From the NCBI GenBank assembly GCA_029379385.1, contig CM055617.1, positions 310,001-374,000 of the forward strand: a DNA stretch of 64,000 nucleotides, given 5' to 3'. Made by a program: the position numbers and the translations under genes. Shown piece after piece: positions 52,901-63,141 of this stretch. The stretch is from Quillaja saponaria. Taxonomy: Eukaryota > Streptophyta > Magnoliopsida > Fabales > Quillajaceae. A model generated the notes under the pieces. That model did no database searches and was not told the DNA's origin. It saw only the letters and a program-made list of their open reading frames with translations. Each line of letters begins with the position of its first letter. Within the stretch, counting starts at the first letter, position 1.

Positions 52901-54549
52901 AGGTTTTCGCAAGAGTTGCTCCTGAGCAAAAAGAACTTATCTTGACCACTTTTAAGACAGTAGGTAGGATAACACTGATGTGTGGTGATGGAACAAATGA
53001 CGTTGGAGCTCTGAAGCAGGTATTGTTGGTATTGTCATGCTTTATAATGCTTTGAAGTTTCTGAATCGTTGAATTTCCCTGAAGTGGAAATAAAAGATAT
53101 TGAGTGTCATAGAAGAATGGACAACCTGTAATCCAACCATAAACTACTATATTAGAGTCCCACCAAAACTGGTATTTCTGATGTCTGAAGGAGAATGCAA
53201 TTGGTAGTGTTACTTCTATTGCCAATGGATTGGCACTGTGAATGTCAACTTCATTCATGACTGTTTTATTTTGTTTCTGATTGTTATTTGCATATTACAA
53301 CCCAGACTCAGCGGGTTTCGGTGTTGATCATATGGCTTTTATGTTATTCCTGCAAAGTCAGTTGACAAGTTTATTGTAAAGTTATTTTCCATCACATACC
53401 CAGTTTAAATGTAGGCAGCAGGAAAAAAAACTAGCTTCTAACTCCTCTTTACAGGCTCATGTAGGGGTTGCTCTGCTGAATGCGTTGCCCCCAAAGGAAA
53501 GTGGAAACACTCGTAAAGAAACATCTAAAGATGAAGTTGCGAAGTCTGCTCGGCCAAAGAAATCAAAACCTGCACTAGAAGCACCTGGAAAAACAATTAG
53601 TCCAAATGGAGAAGGCTCTTCCAGAGCTGCCAGCCACTCAGCTGGTCACCGTCATCTGAATGCTGCAGAGTTGCAAAGGCAGAAGCTGAAGAAAATGATG
53701 GATGAACTTAACGAAGAGGGAGATGGTCGTGCTGCTCCAATTGTCAAGCTTGGCGATGCCTCTATGGCATCACCATTCACAGCAAAACATGCATCTGTTT
53801 CCCCTACCACTGACATCATTCGTCAAGGTCGCAGTACTTTGGTAACAACACTCCAGATGTTCAAAATTCTGGGCCTCAACTGCCTTGCTACAGCCTATGT
53901 ATTAAGTGTTATGTATCTGGATGGTGTCAAGCTAGGTGATGTCCAGGCCACGATAAGCGGTGTCTTCACTGCTGCCTTTTTCCTATTTATCTCACATGCG
54001 CGGCCCCTTCCCCACCTTTCAGCCCAACGTCCCCATTCCAATGTCTTCTGTTCCTATGTTCTCCTTTCTCTCTTGGGCCAATTTGCAATTCACCTGTTTT
54101 TCTTGATATCTTCTGTGAAAGAGGCTGAGAAATACATGCCTGATGAATGCATTGAACCTGACTCTGAGTTTCATCCCAACCTGGTGAATACAGTTTCATA
54201 CACGGTGAGCATGATGCTCCAGGTGGCTACCTTTGCTGTGAACTATATGGGACATCCTTTTAACCAGAGCATCTCGGAAAACAAACCATTCTTGTTTGCC
54301 CTCTCAGCCTCTGTTGGTTTCTTTACAATTATTGCATCTGATCTATTTAGGGATCTGAATAACTCGTTGAAGTTAGTGCCTTTGCCCGGGGGGTTAAGGG
54401 ATAAGATATTGATTTGGGCATTACTTATGTTTTTAAGCTGCTATGGATGGGAGAGGCTATTAAGGTGGGCTTTCCCAGGTAGGATTCCAGCTTGGAAGAA
54501 GCGACAACGGCTTGCTGCAGCTAATTTAGAAAAGAAGAAACTTGTATAA
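43918..54549 (+). CDS. PDR2: P5A-type ATPase (MIA/PDR2 type), one-base insertion in TGES motif
   Basis: P5A ATPases are ER membrane pumps/dislocases. The Arabidopsis member MIA/PDR2 is needed for male fertility and phosphate-dependent root growth. CDS exons: 43918-44166, 44280-44372, 45199-45398, 45573-45645, 45775-45947, 46044-46216, 46894-46998, 47106-47216, 47314-47400, 47497-47679, 48087-48137, 48220-48345, 49290-49369, 49751-49859, 50337-50465, 51478-51543, 51633-51704, 52297-52448, 52708-52819, 52903-53019, 53455-54549. Discounting one base, this encodes 1184 aa, close to the Arabidopsis length. Motifs: PPELP (about 446-450, P5A-specific), [13 protein letters not shown] (phospho-Asp about 489), [28 protein letters not shown] (about 809-814), and a last exon with several membrane spans. 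At 46191-46194 the codons for TGES read ACA T GGC GAG TCT: the extra T at 46192 shifts the frame and leads to a stop at 46908-46910. All other junctions are in phase. It is either a sequence error or a recent null allele. Confidence 0.93.
44620..44856. mobile_element. Stowaway-type MITE in P5A intron 2
   Basis: A non-coding insert of about 237 bp starts TA-ACTCCTTTTGTCCCATTTT and ends AAAAGTGGAATGGAGAGAG-TA. The ends are imperfect inverted repeats matching the common plant CTCCCTCCGTCCC-type terminus of Tc1/mariner-derived Stowaway elements, with TA on both sides as target duplication. No coding capacity. It lies well inside the intron. Confidence 0.7.
51150..51420 (+). mobile_element. Degenerate LINE 3'-end fragment in P5A intron
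   Basis: A short frame reads [18 protein letters not shown] followed by IRGRPK, and later [20 protein letters not shown]. This resembles the C-terminal tail of plant non-LTR reverse transcriptases (GHV..R....RGRGRPKKTW....WR.RIHVADP). Stops and substitutions interrupt it, so it is a dead remnant in the sense orientation of the host gene. Subfamily uncertain; RTE-like is my guess. Confidence 0.4.
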
Positions 54550-55957
54550 GGTTTTGAAGGGTGATGTCAAATGGAAAATTGACTTTGGTCAATTTGATGA
54601 CGACTAAGGAAAAGGTTGCTTCTTGTTCAATAGGTTGAAAGTGGAGTCGTGGAGATAGAGCAAAATGGATTTTAGAGTTTTCATAATGGATTTTTCTCCT
54701 TCCCATTTGATGGGTGGGAAATTTTGACTCAAATTATTCATGGGAGGAAGGATGAATATTGGAACCAATGCCCTCCCAATCACCTGTAGTCTCTTTACAC
54801 ATGAGGTAGAAGATATTTATTATCAGCGTCCAAATTTGATGTTCCTTGCATATGACAATGATTTTGTAACTTCAGGGTTATACACAAGTTGGTTTTTAAA
54901 TGCTCATACATATATTCTTGTTTATTCTTATGGCTGTATGTGCATTCTCCCCAACCCCTCCCCTCCCCTTCACCCTGGCCTCCCTTCTTTTTCCATGTGA
55001 ATTGTACTACAGTGTTAGTGCATTAGACATTTATCCCTTTTCTTTGTTACCAGACTACAACAAAAACTTTCTTAATGCAATATATCAGGGGAAAGGGAGA
55101 GGGTTGAGGCCACAAAAAAAATCTTATTGACTGCTAGCCTTGAAGTTATTCTTGTGTAGTCTGATAATACTCTTGTCAAACTATAACATAGGGGTGCAAA
55201 AATTCATTTACGTTGGCATCCCTCTATGAAAAAATTGTTTTATGTATGAAAAGTTTGGTTAAACTCATTTTCAGAAAGCAATCTTGACTAAAAGTGGGCA
55301 TAAAAAACTTGTGTGCATTTTATTATTATTATTATTATTTTTTTTCAGTTAACAGAAAAATGCCTTTCAGAAGTTTTACTGTTATAAAACGAACATTTTG
55401 GCAGACAGACTATTTTGATGTGTTTCTTAGTTTTCTTTTTCCTTTGTTTCTTGTTCTAAATGGAAATGAAAACAAGAACAATACAGCAGTTTCAGCAAAA
55501 AAGAATGGGGTTAATGGAAGAGGGTAAAATGGTGAGTGATGTCATGAGAAATACATCAGTATCGAACGTGCCTTCTGAGAACAATGTGTTGGTACTAAGC
55601 CACAGGTCCTGAATATGCTAAGCTATTCACACTATTCTTCTCTTCGTGGTGTGAACAGAAATACCAGGGTTGGGTGGAGATCTCATGAACGATAAACTCC
55701 AATAGTCATGGGCATTTCCCCATTCTCTAAAAAGAGTTGAACGATGTAATGAGAGAAACAGCAAATGAGGAGGGAGAAGAAGAACAAGAAGAAACTAAAA
55801 AAGCAGGTAATTTACAGGCATTGCATGTGTGGTATTAGCTATTGTCTATAGATTAGTGCCAGAATTTTCAAACAAAAATCTGCTTTGTGCTTACAACAAC
55901 TGGAAACCCAATTATACAAAGAGCATATAGTGTTGGTTTTATAACATGACCATATAT
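54550..55957. other. Convergent intergenic region P5A ATPase-SAUR
   Basis: The ATPase 3' UTR probably extends through several hundred bases. A TTA microsatellite followed by a T-run lies at about 55319-55346. No gene is visible, and the right part probably holds the SAUR 3' UTR. Confidence 0.4.
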
Positions 55958-56209
55958 TCAAGACTTCTTAGCCTCCAAGTAATCAGCAACCCTTTGGAAA
56001 TCTATTTCATCACAAGGCAGGACTATGCTTCTATGGCTATTGAACCCATACTCTTCTGCAGCTTTCTCCAGCAACTTCTGAAAAATTGGATTCTTCAAGT
56101 ATGATAACGGTACAATGAATCGTTTCAGTTCATCTCCCACATAAACCACAAAATGCCCTTTTGGTGTTCTTCTCATCTCTTTATCAGCAACAAACTGCCA
56201 CTTTGGCAT
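55958..56209 (-). CDS. SAUR family protein (small auxin up RNA)
   Basis: SAURs are short auxin-induced proteins. Many inhibit PP2C.D phosphatases and so activate plasma-membrane H+-ATPases and cell expansion. The gene is intronless, 83 aa from the ATG at 56207-56209 (MPKWQFVADKEMRR). It holds the SAUR core: PKGHFVVYVGDELKRFIVPL, YLKNPIFQKLLEKAAEEYGF and VLPCDEIDFQRVADYL. A longer frame with an ATG at 56303-56305 exists but would add a C/A-homopolymer-encoded, Phe-rich leader unlike any SAUR I know, so I prefer the inner start. A C7A12-like tract (ggccccccccaaaaaaaaaaaac) lies immediately upstream and should be checked for length. The paralogue is not identified. Confidence 0.9.
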   Translation of the reverse strand: MPKWQFVADKEMRRTPKGHFVVYVGDELKRFIVPLSYLKNPIFQKLLEKAAEEYGFNSHRSIVLPCDEIDFQRVADYLEAKKS

Positions 56210-59008
56210 TTTGGCCCCCCCCAAAAAAAAAAAACTAAAGATGCCTGGATGAGAAACCTTCAAATCTTTGTACATATATACACACACAACACATTTTAAA
56301 GACATGTTTGCCTATTCCACAACAGGACAGAAAACAGTAATTACCAAAACGTAGACAACGTGGGGGATATATCATATATATGAACTTTTAAGAAGCAAGA
56401 TTGAGAGACAGAGATTGACATTGTACAACTGTTTGTAATATGATGTTGTGTCTAATTTGTGTGTATATGAGAAGAGAGATAAAATAACAGATGGTGGTAG
56501 GTGTCTATACATTGAACTCGAAGCACCACTAAATTTTGCACAAGTGTGAGAATGCTTACGAAAATTGTGTTTACGTGTAATTAAACTTACTTACCCAAGA
56601 GCAATTAATCAAATAAACTTATTTATAATTTAGTTGAAGGTACTAAGGGAAATGTAGTGATGCTGCTTAACACCCAAACATCTGCAAATGAAGTGAACAG
56701 TTTAGTTATTTTTTCGGAAGTTAGAAGATGACCCTTTCAGTTTTGCAGATGAGTACTTCAAAGATAATCCCAAGCGTCGAATCTTATACCCTAAATTGTA
56801 TGGTATAAGATTATTTAACGTATTAAGTTTTATAGTTATATTGTTATTTTATCTTTCTTCTTGTATAATTTTATATTATCAGACATAATATAATAAAGAG
56901 TTATAATTTTATATTATCAGACATAATATAATAAAGAGTTAACAGTACTATAAGTTTTAGAGACTTGTTGTTGCCAAACATTATGTATTAGTGTCAACAA
57001 AAAATATACTAACATATTATCTTTATATAATGCGTCAAACACATATATGATATCTTTTTTAATCGAGTGGCTGCCATTGGTTTAAATAGAATTCAGCAAT
57101 CTGCATATGAGTTATTTACATTTGATTTGCTTCCACCAATTGCAAAGCTTTGCCACATGCGGTGCCAACCCTGATCTGATTTCACAGAATGTGTCCTTTT
57201 CATTTTTTTTTTTGAATTTCCTCACAGTAGAGAAGCAGTTCCTATGATCTTGCTTTTCACTTCTCATCTGACGACTGTTCTTGAACTTTTTTGTTGCCGT
57301 GGAGGTCTGTATTGGTCTAAATCTTTTCCATCAAAAGGTTGATTACTTTTATTCTGCATCCTAGAATGCTATAATATTCCACTGTTCTTATGAGTAGGTT
57401 TACAAAATGTAGGCAGCCAGGAAGCAAAGACTTATGTAATTAACAGTAAGAAAGCCCGTTGCAATGGAACTACAAAAAATTAGCAGTAAATTATGGGGAC
57501 AAATCTTGCATTCAAAGAATTGAAATTCATTTGGTGACATCTTTACACCTATGAAATATAAGATTTATGAAAAAAATTAATAGTTAAATTTATAAAGATA
57601 AATATCAATTATTGTAACATAATTTATAACTTAACGAGTACTCTAATAAACTAATGAAAAGTCAAGAGAACAGTGGTTCAATTTGAAAACACCACTTAGA
57701 GTCAAAAAAAATCAAGCTATGGCCATAGCTAGCCTCACTTGAAACCATTTTGCTTGATTTCTTGTAATACAAGTAAGTATGTTCAGATGAAGAATCTACA
57801 GTGCCAATTAGTTGCATGTTCATCTATTTGACCAAAAAAGAAAAAAGAAATTTAAAAAATTAGTGAATAGGTTGAAGAAAATGATAAGCTAGTTCTTCCA
57901 ACTTATTATATATAGCAATCAGTATTGACATCTGAGTTTCTTGTTGAATTGAAACTAATTAATGAAAGGTTTGTTCAAGCTCTTCAGATCTACTTGTTTA
58001 TAACTTCTAGTGTTGGGCCATGTGCAACAAAGGCTTTCAACAGTAAGATATTGAATGTTTGATTTGATCACTCAATTGAGTGGGCTATACCCCATGTTTA
58101 GACTGGACATATCTTTTATTTACTCTGTTTCACCTTTCAAACATTAATTGACTAATAAAGAAAGATACTTAATGAACAATATTTTAGTTTATTGATGATT
58201 CTATGTAGACTTGAATCATATAAGAGATAACAACTTTATGTGATTGATCTGACGCTAAAAAATATATATATATTTTTTATTAATTTTTGATAAATTAATT
58301 TGACATAACCCGAATGAATTCAATATATTTACTTTACTTTAAAAATAATATCTCTCTAAAACCTATAATCATTGTTAGGCTGTAAAGTCAACTTACCCAT
58401 TATCAAGTATTAACACAAACCATTGCTTTGTTTTTGACAAATTATTTTTTGGGTAAGGATTTTGTTGTAACAACTTTATTAGTTTGTATTATGTTGTTCA
58501 TCTTGAAGTGTATTTGTAATTAGAATTTTTAAATTTAGAAGCACTTACAACAAATTTTCAAAGACACGAACTTATTTAATCTAATTCAAATTAATTCGAA
58601 ACTGATTTAAATGATCTTCAAATTTTGTATGATTTGATTTTGTTTGCTAGCTCAATGAAAATACACTTTCTTTTGGGAGAAATTTTTTTTTTTTACTTAT
58701 TTTACTTGTATTTGAATCTTGAATTTTATTTTTATTTCTTATAAAAGAAAAAATTGTCACCTACAAACTAAGAACATATTTCACTACTACATGGTTTATA
58801 ATTTAGGCCCCTAATAGATGGGCCCAATTTAGTACAATGGGCTTAGTGTGTGCAAATGCAGCACCATACAAAAAAAAAAAAAAACCAGTTCGATTTTACA
58901 ATTTAATGAAAAAGAAAATAAAAGCAAAACTTGGAGACAAAGATTCTAAATTATTATTTTATTTTATTTATTATTTCATTATCACTAATTAAACGCTTGG
59001 GTTTTAGG
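56210..59008. other. Intergenic region SAUR to DYAD-like gene
   Basis: Contains the SAUR leader and promoter at the left and AT-rich DNA thereafter. One 38-bp tandem duplication is annotated separately. Poly-A/T runs occur near 58870 and 58690. No gene or RNA was recognised. Confidence 0.4.
56865..56940. repeat. 38-bp perfect tandem duplication
   Basis: The unit beginning ataattttatattatcagac occurs twice, at 56865-56902 and 56903-56940, with no visible difference. Recent slippage product in AT-rich DNA. Confidence 0.95.
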
Positions 59009-59050
59009 TTTTGGCGGTTAGGGTTTACAATGGTATTTTAAAGGCGGGGG
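59009..59050 (+). promoter_or_regulatory. E2F-like and telo-box elements upstream of DYAD-like gene
   Basis: TTTTGGCGG at 59009-59017 resembles an E2F site. It is followed directly by TTAGGGTTT (59018-59026), the telo-box in reverse, and AAGGCGGGGG at 59041-59050 is a second GC-rich box. Such combinations are frequent in promoters of plant cell-cycle and replication genes. The probable transcript start lies just downstream. Binding is inferred only. Confidence 0.4.
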
Positions 59051-59099
59051 TTTTGCTTGACGTAATTTTCGACACCTCAAGAAATTTGTGTTTCTTTCG

Positions 59100-60384
59100 C
59101 TCACTGCTTTCTTGCACTGTGTCGGCCTTATCTTCGCTGAAATTTCCGTTCTTCGTCTTGCTGATGCACCAATTTTTGAGGTAACCCTCTCTTCTTTTCT
59201 GTTCCCGTTCAAATTTCTTTTTCGCTTGATTGAGTTTAATCGCTGAAAACACCTACATTGTCCTTGAACCAAATACTTCTTTTATTTTCTTTTTGGCTTT
59301 GATTTTTCTGCCATGTTGGTTGAACCGGTTCGTAGTTTGAGGGTTTGGAATTTGTGAATTTTGGTGTGGTTGATTTTCTGTTTGATTGTTGACAAAACAA
59401 CGTTCGAGATATAGGGTTTAGTTGTTCTGCTTTTACAGATACAGAATGAAAAAGTAAAAAAGATAACTTTTTTCTGAGTTAAGAACCCATTCATTGGGTG
59501 CATGTTAATTCGCTTTGGTACTAGTAGCGTAATTATATTTTGACACTAGTTAGTTTCGGTCAAAACCTTGTTTTCTCCGTGCTGCTTGTTGATGCTGGCC
59601 TTTACGTTTCAGTTTTTAGCAAATTTTCTTTTTGAAAATTGATAATGTTTTTGCTCTTCTCTGACTTACCTTGGGAAAGAAACGGCTAAAAGGGGAAAAC
59701 TGTTGTCCCATTCTCTGATTATTAGCATAATTCTCTGTCATGGTACATCTAAATCAGACTGGGATTAAGTGAACCCTAAGCTTCGAGATGTATTTTTATA
59801 TGTTGATTTCTGGCATTTTGAAACCAATTGTGGATAGAATTATCACCGCAAAGATAGTATAGATATCTAAATAAATTGCTAAGATGTTACATTCTAAGAT
59901 TGCTTTTCCCATCCCTTCCACAATTATAGTAGCTCATATATATTGATCATAGATCCCTCTACTCGCTATTATGATGGTGTTTCTTCATTGCTGTATTCTT
60001 TTCACATAATATGAAATTATGTGCCATGGTAAACATTTTGGCTCCACCCTCCTGATTTATATTATTGATAATGCTAAAATTACATAATAGTGGATTGTAC
60101 AATGAGTGCATAGAACTGAGATATCATAGGCATTATCAATCCCTTCCGTACCCACTCTCCACTTTTTGGGTCATAATTGACATTTTAGTATCTTTCTTTG
60201 AGGTCTTCTCATATGTTATTGTCCTCTCATATCTTTTCAGTATGTATTTCATTTTGAGCTTTAGAAGACTAATGCATTTAGGTATAATGCACTCTAAGAC
60301 AGCACATGCTTTATGATAACACTGAAGTTTTTTCCTAATTGCATCTGAAAGGGTCAGGATTCACTATAGCTAAGAGACAAGTGA
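59100..60384 (+). other. 5' UTR exon and leader intron of DYAD-like gene
   Basis: A leader exon appears to end at TTTTTGAG|GTAACC (59180/59181), followed by a 1.2-kb T-rich intron with a plausible acceptor GGGTCAG near 60358. The second leader segment runs to the ATG at 60385. No other gene is seen in the interval. Confidence 0.45.
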
Positions 60385-62399
60385 ATGGAACAGTGGGGTG
60401 CTCGCCACCAAGTTATGTTCATTAGTCAGCGTGGAGAACATAAAACTGAACTTTCAAGCAGAACTCCTAAGGAAGAAGGTGTGAAAGATGAAGAAGTTGT
60501 GAAAGCTGCCAATGCTAAAACTTTGTTTATGCCAGAATTTAAAAAGAGAAAGCGCCGTAGCTGTGGTCAGCCCTGGGAGCTGAAAGCAGCAATAAGTGGG
60601 AAACAAAGGCAATGTAATAGCAAGGATAAGAAGAAGAAGCTTGAGGGTACAACAGATAGATGGCCAACTGAGAGGTGAATATCACATGTAAAATTCTTGT
60701 TATCTCTGCTTGTTTGTGACATGGTAATAAATATTATATAAAAGTATTATGTGATGTAGGTATAATCTGTCTGAGGAAAGTTTGTTGAAGATTCTGAAGT
60801 CTGTAGGGGCAACTTTTACTAACCCTATAACCCGACCAGATCTTAGAGTGGCAGCTCGGAAACACATTGGTGATACTGGACTGTTAGACCACTTACTGAA
60901 GCACATTGATGGTAAAGTCGCACCAGGTGGGACTGAGCGGTTTCGGCGGTGGTTCAACACCGAGGGAATCATGGAGTATTGGCTGGAGAGTGTTGACATG
61001 GACAGTATCCGAGAGGATGCTGGGGTTCAGGATCCTTACAGGATTCCATCATCTAGGTCTATGTCAGGTGGTGGCCCCTCCCAGGATAATTCTTCTGGAG
61101 AAATGAGACTGCTGAAGGAAGAAATGATAAAAATGGGGAGGTAGTAAACATGCAAACTTGAATGACAAGAAAAACTAATTTCCAAAAACAATACTTGTAT
61201 GTTCCCATGAAATGTGCTTCTCTAATGCTTTCCTTCGCATAAACAGAGATATGAAGGAGCTCATTTCAAAGAAACTAGACCCATCTGAAACTAATCTGAT
61301 GGAGGTAAAATGTTAAATTAATTAACTGCTTAGTAATGATTTGATGTTTCAAATAGTACTTGATGCTATCCCGTGATGAGTCTTATTGACAGGAGACGCA
61401 CAAGGAATTGGTGAAATGGAAAGTTATGACTGAGCAGCGCCTATCAGAGATTACAACTTCTTTGAAGAGTATGCAGGTATCTAAATAGAACATCACTGTC
61501 AATCTATTGGTACATGATAAGCACCATCACGGAGATGCATAATTCATGTTATGTTGAACAGGTTCATTGTTAGACCTGTAGTTGTTAATTCTGCTTAGTT
61601 TGGTTTTGTATGTTAACAGGGAATGTACGGTGAATTGGAAAAATGGAAAGCCAAAATTGAGCAACAGATTCTGGAACTCACAAATTCATTGAACAACCTG
61701 CAGACAACAAAGGAATACACTGCCCACAGTCCTGAAAAATTGGAAGATTGGTTGGCCACTAGCAACTTGATTGATATTCAAGATGATGATTTTTTATCTT
61801 GGTTTGGGAATGATCTACAAGATGTTGGGCAAGAGGTTGCAGTTCAAGATCCCAACTTAGCCCCACCAACTCAATCCACGGCTTGTGTTGTGCCGTCACA
61901 AGATCCTATTTGTATGAGAGAGCTACAGTTACTCAAGGAAGAAATGGTTAGCCTGAAGAGGTAATTATATGTGTTGAGTCGTCATGCTTTAGTTCCTCTC
62001 CCCTTCCCATCCCAAACTAAAAGATATTGAAAGTAAAATTTCTGCCTCTGATTTTTGGTCTTCCACATATTCTTGCATATTAACAGTAAAGTGCTGGAGC
62101 TGGTACCAAAGAAGCAAGAGGAAGATCAAGCCAATGTGACTCCAGATTCTTGTATTACTGTCAATTCAAAGTTGGACGTTGACAACTCATTAATTTTATT
62201 TCAGGTGATGTTGAACAGAGTATTGTTTGTGTTTTTTTTTATTTTAAATTCTGTACTTACTTGGCGTTTTTCCTTTTGGCAGGAAATGTTTATGGAGTTG
62301 TTTAAATGGAAAGATAAAATGGAGCAACAGCTGTTCGATGTATCAAATTCCATGTATAGTATGCTGGCAATGAAGTACCAAACTCCACCTAATTATTAA
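60385..62399 (+). CDS. DYAD/AMEIOTIC1-like (SWI1 family) protein
   Basis: DYAD/SWI1/AM1 proteins are plant-specific nuclear factors controlling meiotic entry and sister-chromatid cohesion. Exons: 60385-60674, 60760-61140, 61247-61304, 61393-61476, 61620-61960, 62087-62204, 62283-62399, totalling 1389 nt, 462 aa, in phase. A basic N-terminus (FKKRKRRSCGQPWELKAA) is followed by the family domain (about 97-200): RYNLSEESLLKILKSVGA, IGDTGLLDHLLKHIDGKVAP, GGTERFRRWFN and MEYWLESVD. The C-terminal half consists of coiled-coil-like repeats: LLKEEM at about 214 and 376, and E-L-x-KWK-x-K-x-EQ near 251, 279 and 432. The layout suggests duplication of the exon 2'-3-4 block into exons 5-7. It is shorter than SWI1 itself and looks like the DYAD-like paralogue; a role in meiosis is inference from the family. 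Confidence 0.87.
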
Positions 62400-63141
62400 T
62401 TCTTTGGATAGGATGTTAATTACTCCTCCCCTAAATGTTTTCTTACTTACCTTTAGCATAGTAGAGTTTAGATATTGTACCTCATTTAGAATTGTGATCC
62501 TGGACTCAAAATCCAATAGTTAAAGCCGTAGTATCTGCATCTGACCTGCATGATGAGCTTCAAATAGTTGATAGTTTGACTGACCCTGATACAGAGGAAG
62601 GTGGAAGTTGGCTCCGCTTAGATATAGTTGTTATTCTTGACTTATCCCGGTACAGAAGGTGGTTCTGTCAAATATTGTTCTTAGGTAGGATTTCTTTTTT
62701 AACATACTGGTCTTGTGGCCTTTGGAAGTATGTATTCATCTTTTTTCTGACTGACAATATTCATATTTATATATATTATATACAATCTCAAGAATTCTTA
62801 CTGATAACTTGGATATTTATCAAAATTGCCTTGATAAATGTAATTTGTAAACTGCTAGATGTATTTTCGACACTTTTATATATATTGTCTATCAAAGATT
62901 TAAAGGTGACGAGAAAAAAAAAAAAAAAACTCAACCAAGTGTCATCTTTTCATTGACTTTATGGATGGGTTCAAATATTTTTGTAGGAGGCCTTTCTTAC
63001 AAAGTAGATGTTTCCTAATTCTATTAAAATTAACTTACTTAAGTAGTTCGCCAAGTTTGTAGTGTTATATTGGGATATTCTGTATTTCTAGCTATTTATT
63101 GATTCATTGAAGGCTACAACATTCATAAGTTTTCAGAATCA
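62400..63141 (+). other. 3' flank of DYAD-like gene
   Basis: T-rich, with a poly-A run at about 62914-62930. It probably holds the 3' UTR of the DYAD-like gene and the upstream region of the F-box relic. No gene seen. Confidence 0.4.

Noticed and set aside
56210..56305. Upstream ATG extending the SAUR by 32 codons
   Set aside because: The extension is encoded partly by a C/A homopolymer tract and resembles leader sequence, whereas the inner ATG gives a normal SAUR N-terminus.
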